From Cupriavidus respiraculi (lineage in GTDB: Bacteria > Pseudomonadota > Gammaproteobacteria > Burkholderiales > Burkholderiaceae): a DNA stretch of 64,000 bases. The notes under the pieces are model-generated. The model did not search any database. It had not been told where the DNA came from and saw only the letters and a program-made list of their open reading frames with translations. The first letter of the stretch is position 1; each line of letters starts with the position of its first letter. Where the stretch lies: positions 124,001-188,000 of the forward strand of contig NZ_CAJZAH010000006.1 in the NCBI RefSeq assembly GCF_914271545.1, given 5' to 3'. Positions 63,940-64,000 of this stretch are shown here, piece by piece. Position numbers and translations under genes: made by a program.

Positions 63940-64000
63940 TCAGCCCCGGTTCAAGCCGAGGAAGTGGCGCGCGTAGCGGGGGTTCATGTCGTTCACGCGC
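63940..64000 (-). CDS. C-terminal end of a gene cut by the window edge
   Basis: The last 19 residues read RVNDMNPRYARHFLGLNRG before TGA at 63942-63940. The correctly placed terminator downstream supports a real gene. I do not recognise the family from this fragment. Confidence 0.6.
   Translation of the reverse strand, partial: RVNDMNPRYARHFLGLNRG

Overview
This window is high-GC (roughly two-thirds G+C by eye), densely coded chromosomal DNA. It looks like a Burkholderiaceae chromosome of the Cupriavidus/Ralstonia type. The reasons are the conserved run rlmE-ftsH-folP-glmM-pstSCAB-phoU-phoBR-ppk/ppx, the carA-exporter-carB-greA-yhbY block, the dnaQ-rnhA-methyltransferase/gloB/mltD block and the protein sequences themselves. 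I see no insertion sequence, prophage, integrase or CRISPR array. The one clear sign of recent rearrangement is a 0.9-kb duplication around 18-21 kb.

Layout. 1-1.5 kb: small proteins, including a 24-residue membrane peptide and an MliC-like lysozyme-inhibitor homologue. 1.6-13.8 kb: a glycerol block with glpD and glpK on the minus strand, a Nudix-purU pair, a DeoR-type regulator (glpR) and a divergent glpSTPQUV ABC importer operon. TTTTCGTT-type repeats lie between glpR and glpS. 13.9-15.7 kb: a three-lipoprotein operon (CsgG family, DUF4810, DUF799/GNA1162). 16-17 kb: an LPS heptosyltransferase. 17-21.4 kb: an accessory-looking locus with a TetR regulator, a 32-residue peptide and two nearly identical genes for secreted TDGAR-repeat proteins flanking an AI-2E-family transporter gene. 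21.4-24.8 kb: a GlxA-type regulator, an HD-domain hydrolase and a Tat-type serine-hydrolase lipoprotein.

25-30 kb: tRNA-Val(CAC), dnaQ, rnhA, a methyltransferase, gloB and mltD. 30-40 kb: a lone propionyl-CoA synthetase, then a tightly coupled seven-gene operon for CoA-dependent aromatic degradation, most like the 2-aminobenzoyl-CoA (anthranilate) pathway. It has an aryl-CoA ligase, a bifunctional monooxygenase/reductase, SDR, enoyl-CoA hydratase, acyl-CoA dehydrogenase, thioesterase and an arginine-less RidA-like protein. 40-47 kb: carA, a LysE/RhtB exporter, carB, greA, a DUF4149 gene and yhbY. 47.7-53 kb: rlmE, ftsH, folP, glmM. 53-64 kb: the phosphate regulon (pstSCAB-phoU-phoB-phoR), then divergent ppk and ppx. 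Two good Pho boxes precede pstS and weaker Pho-like repeats lie between ppk and ppx.

The most unusual features are the duplicated TDGAR-repeat locus with shared 16-bp palindromes, a possible alternative-hairpin switch over the start of the 32-residue peptide gene, and the complementary degeneracy of the two glycerol-importer ATPases, which predicts one working and one degenerate ATP site. All calls come from reading the sequence and recalled family knowledge; no database search was run.
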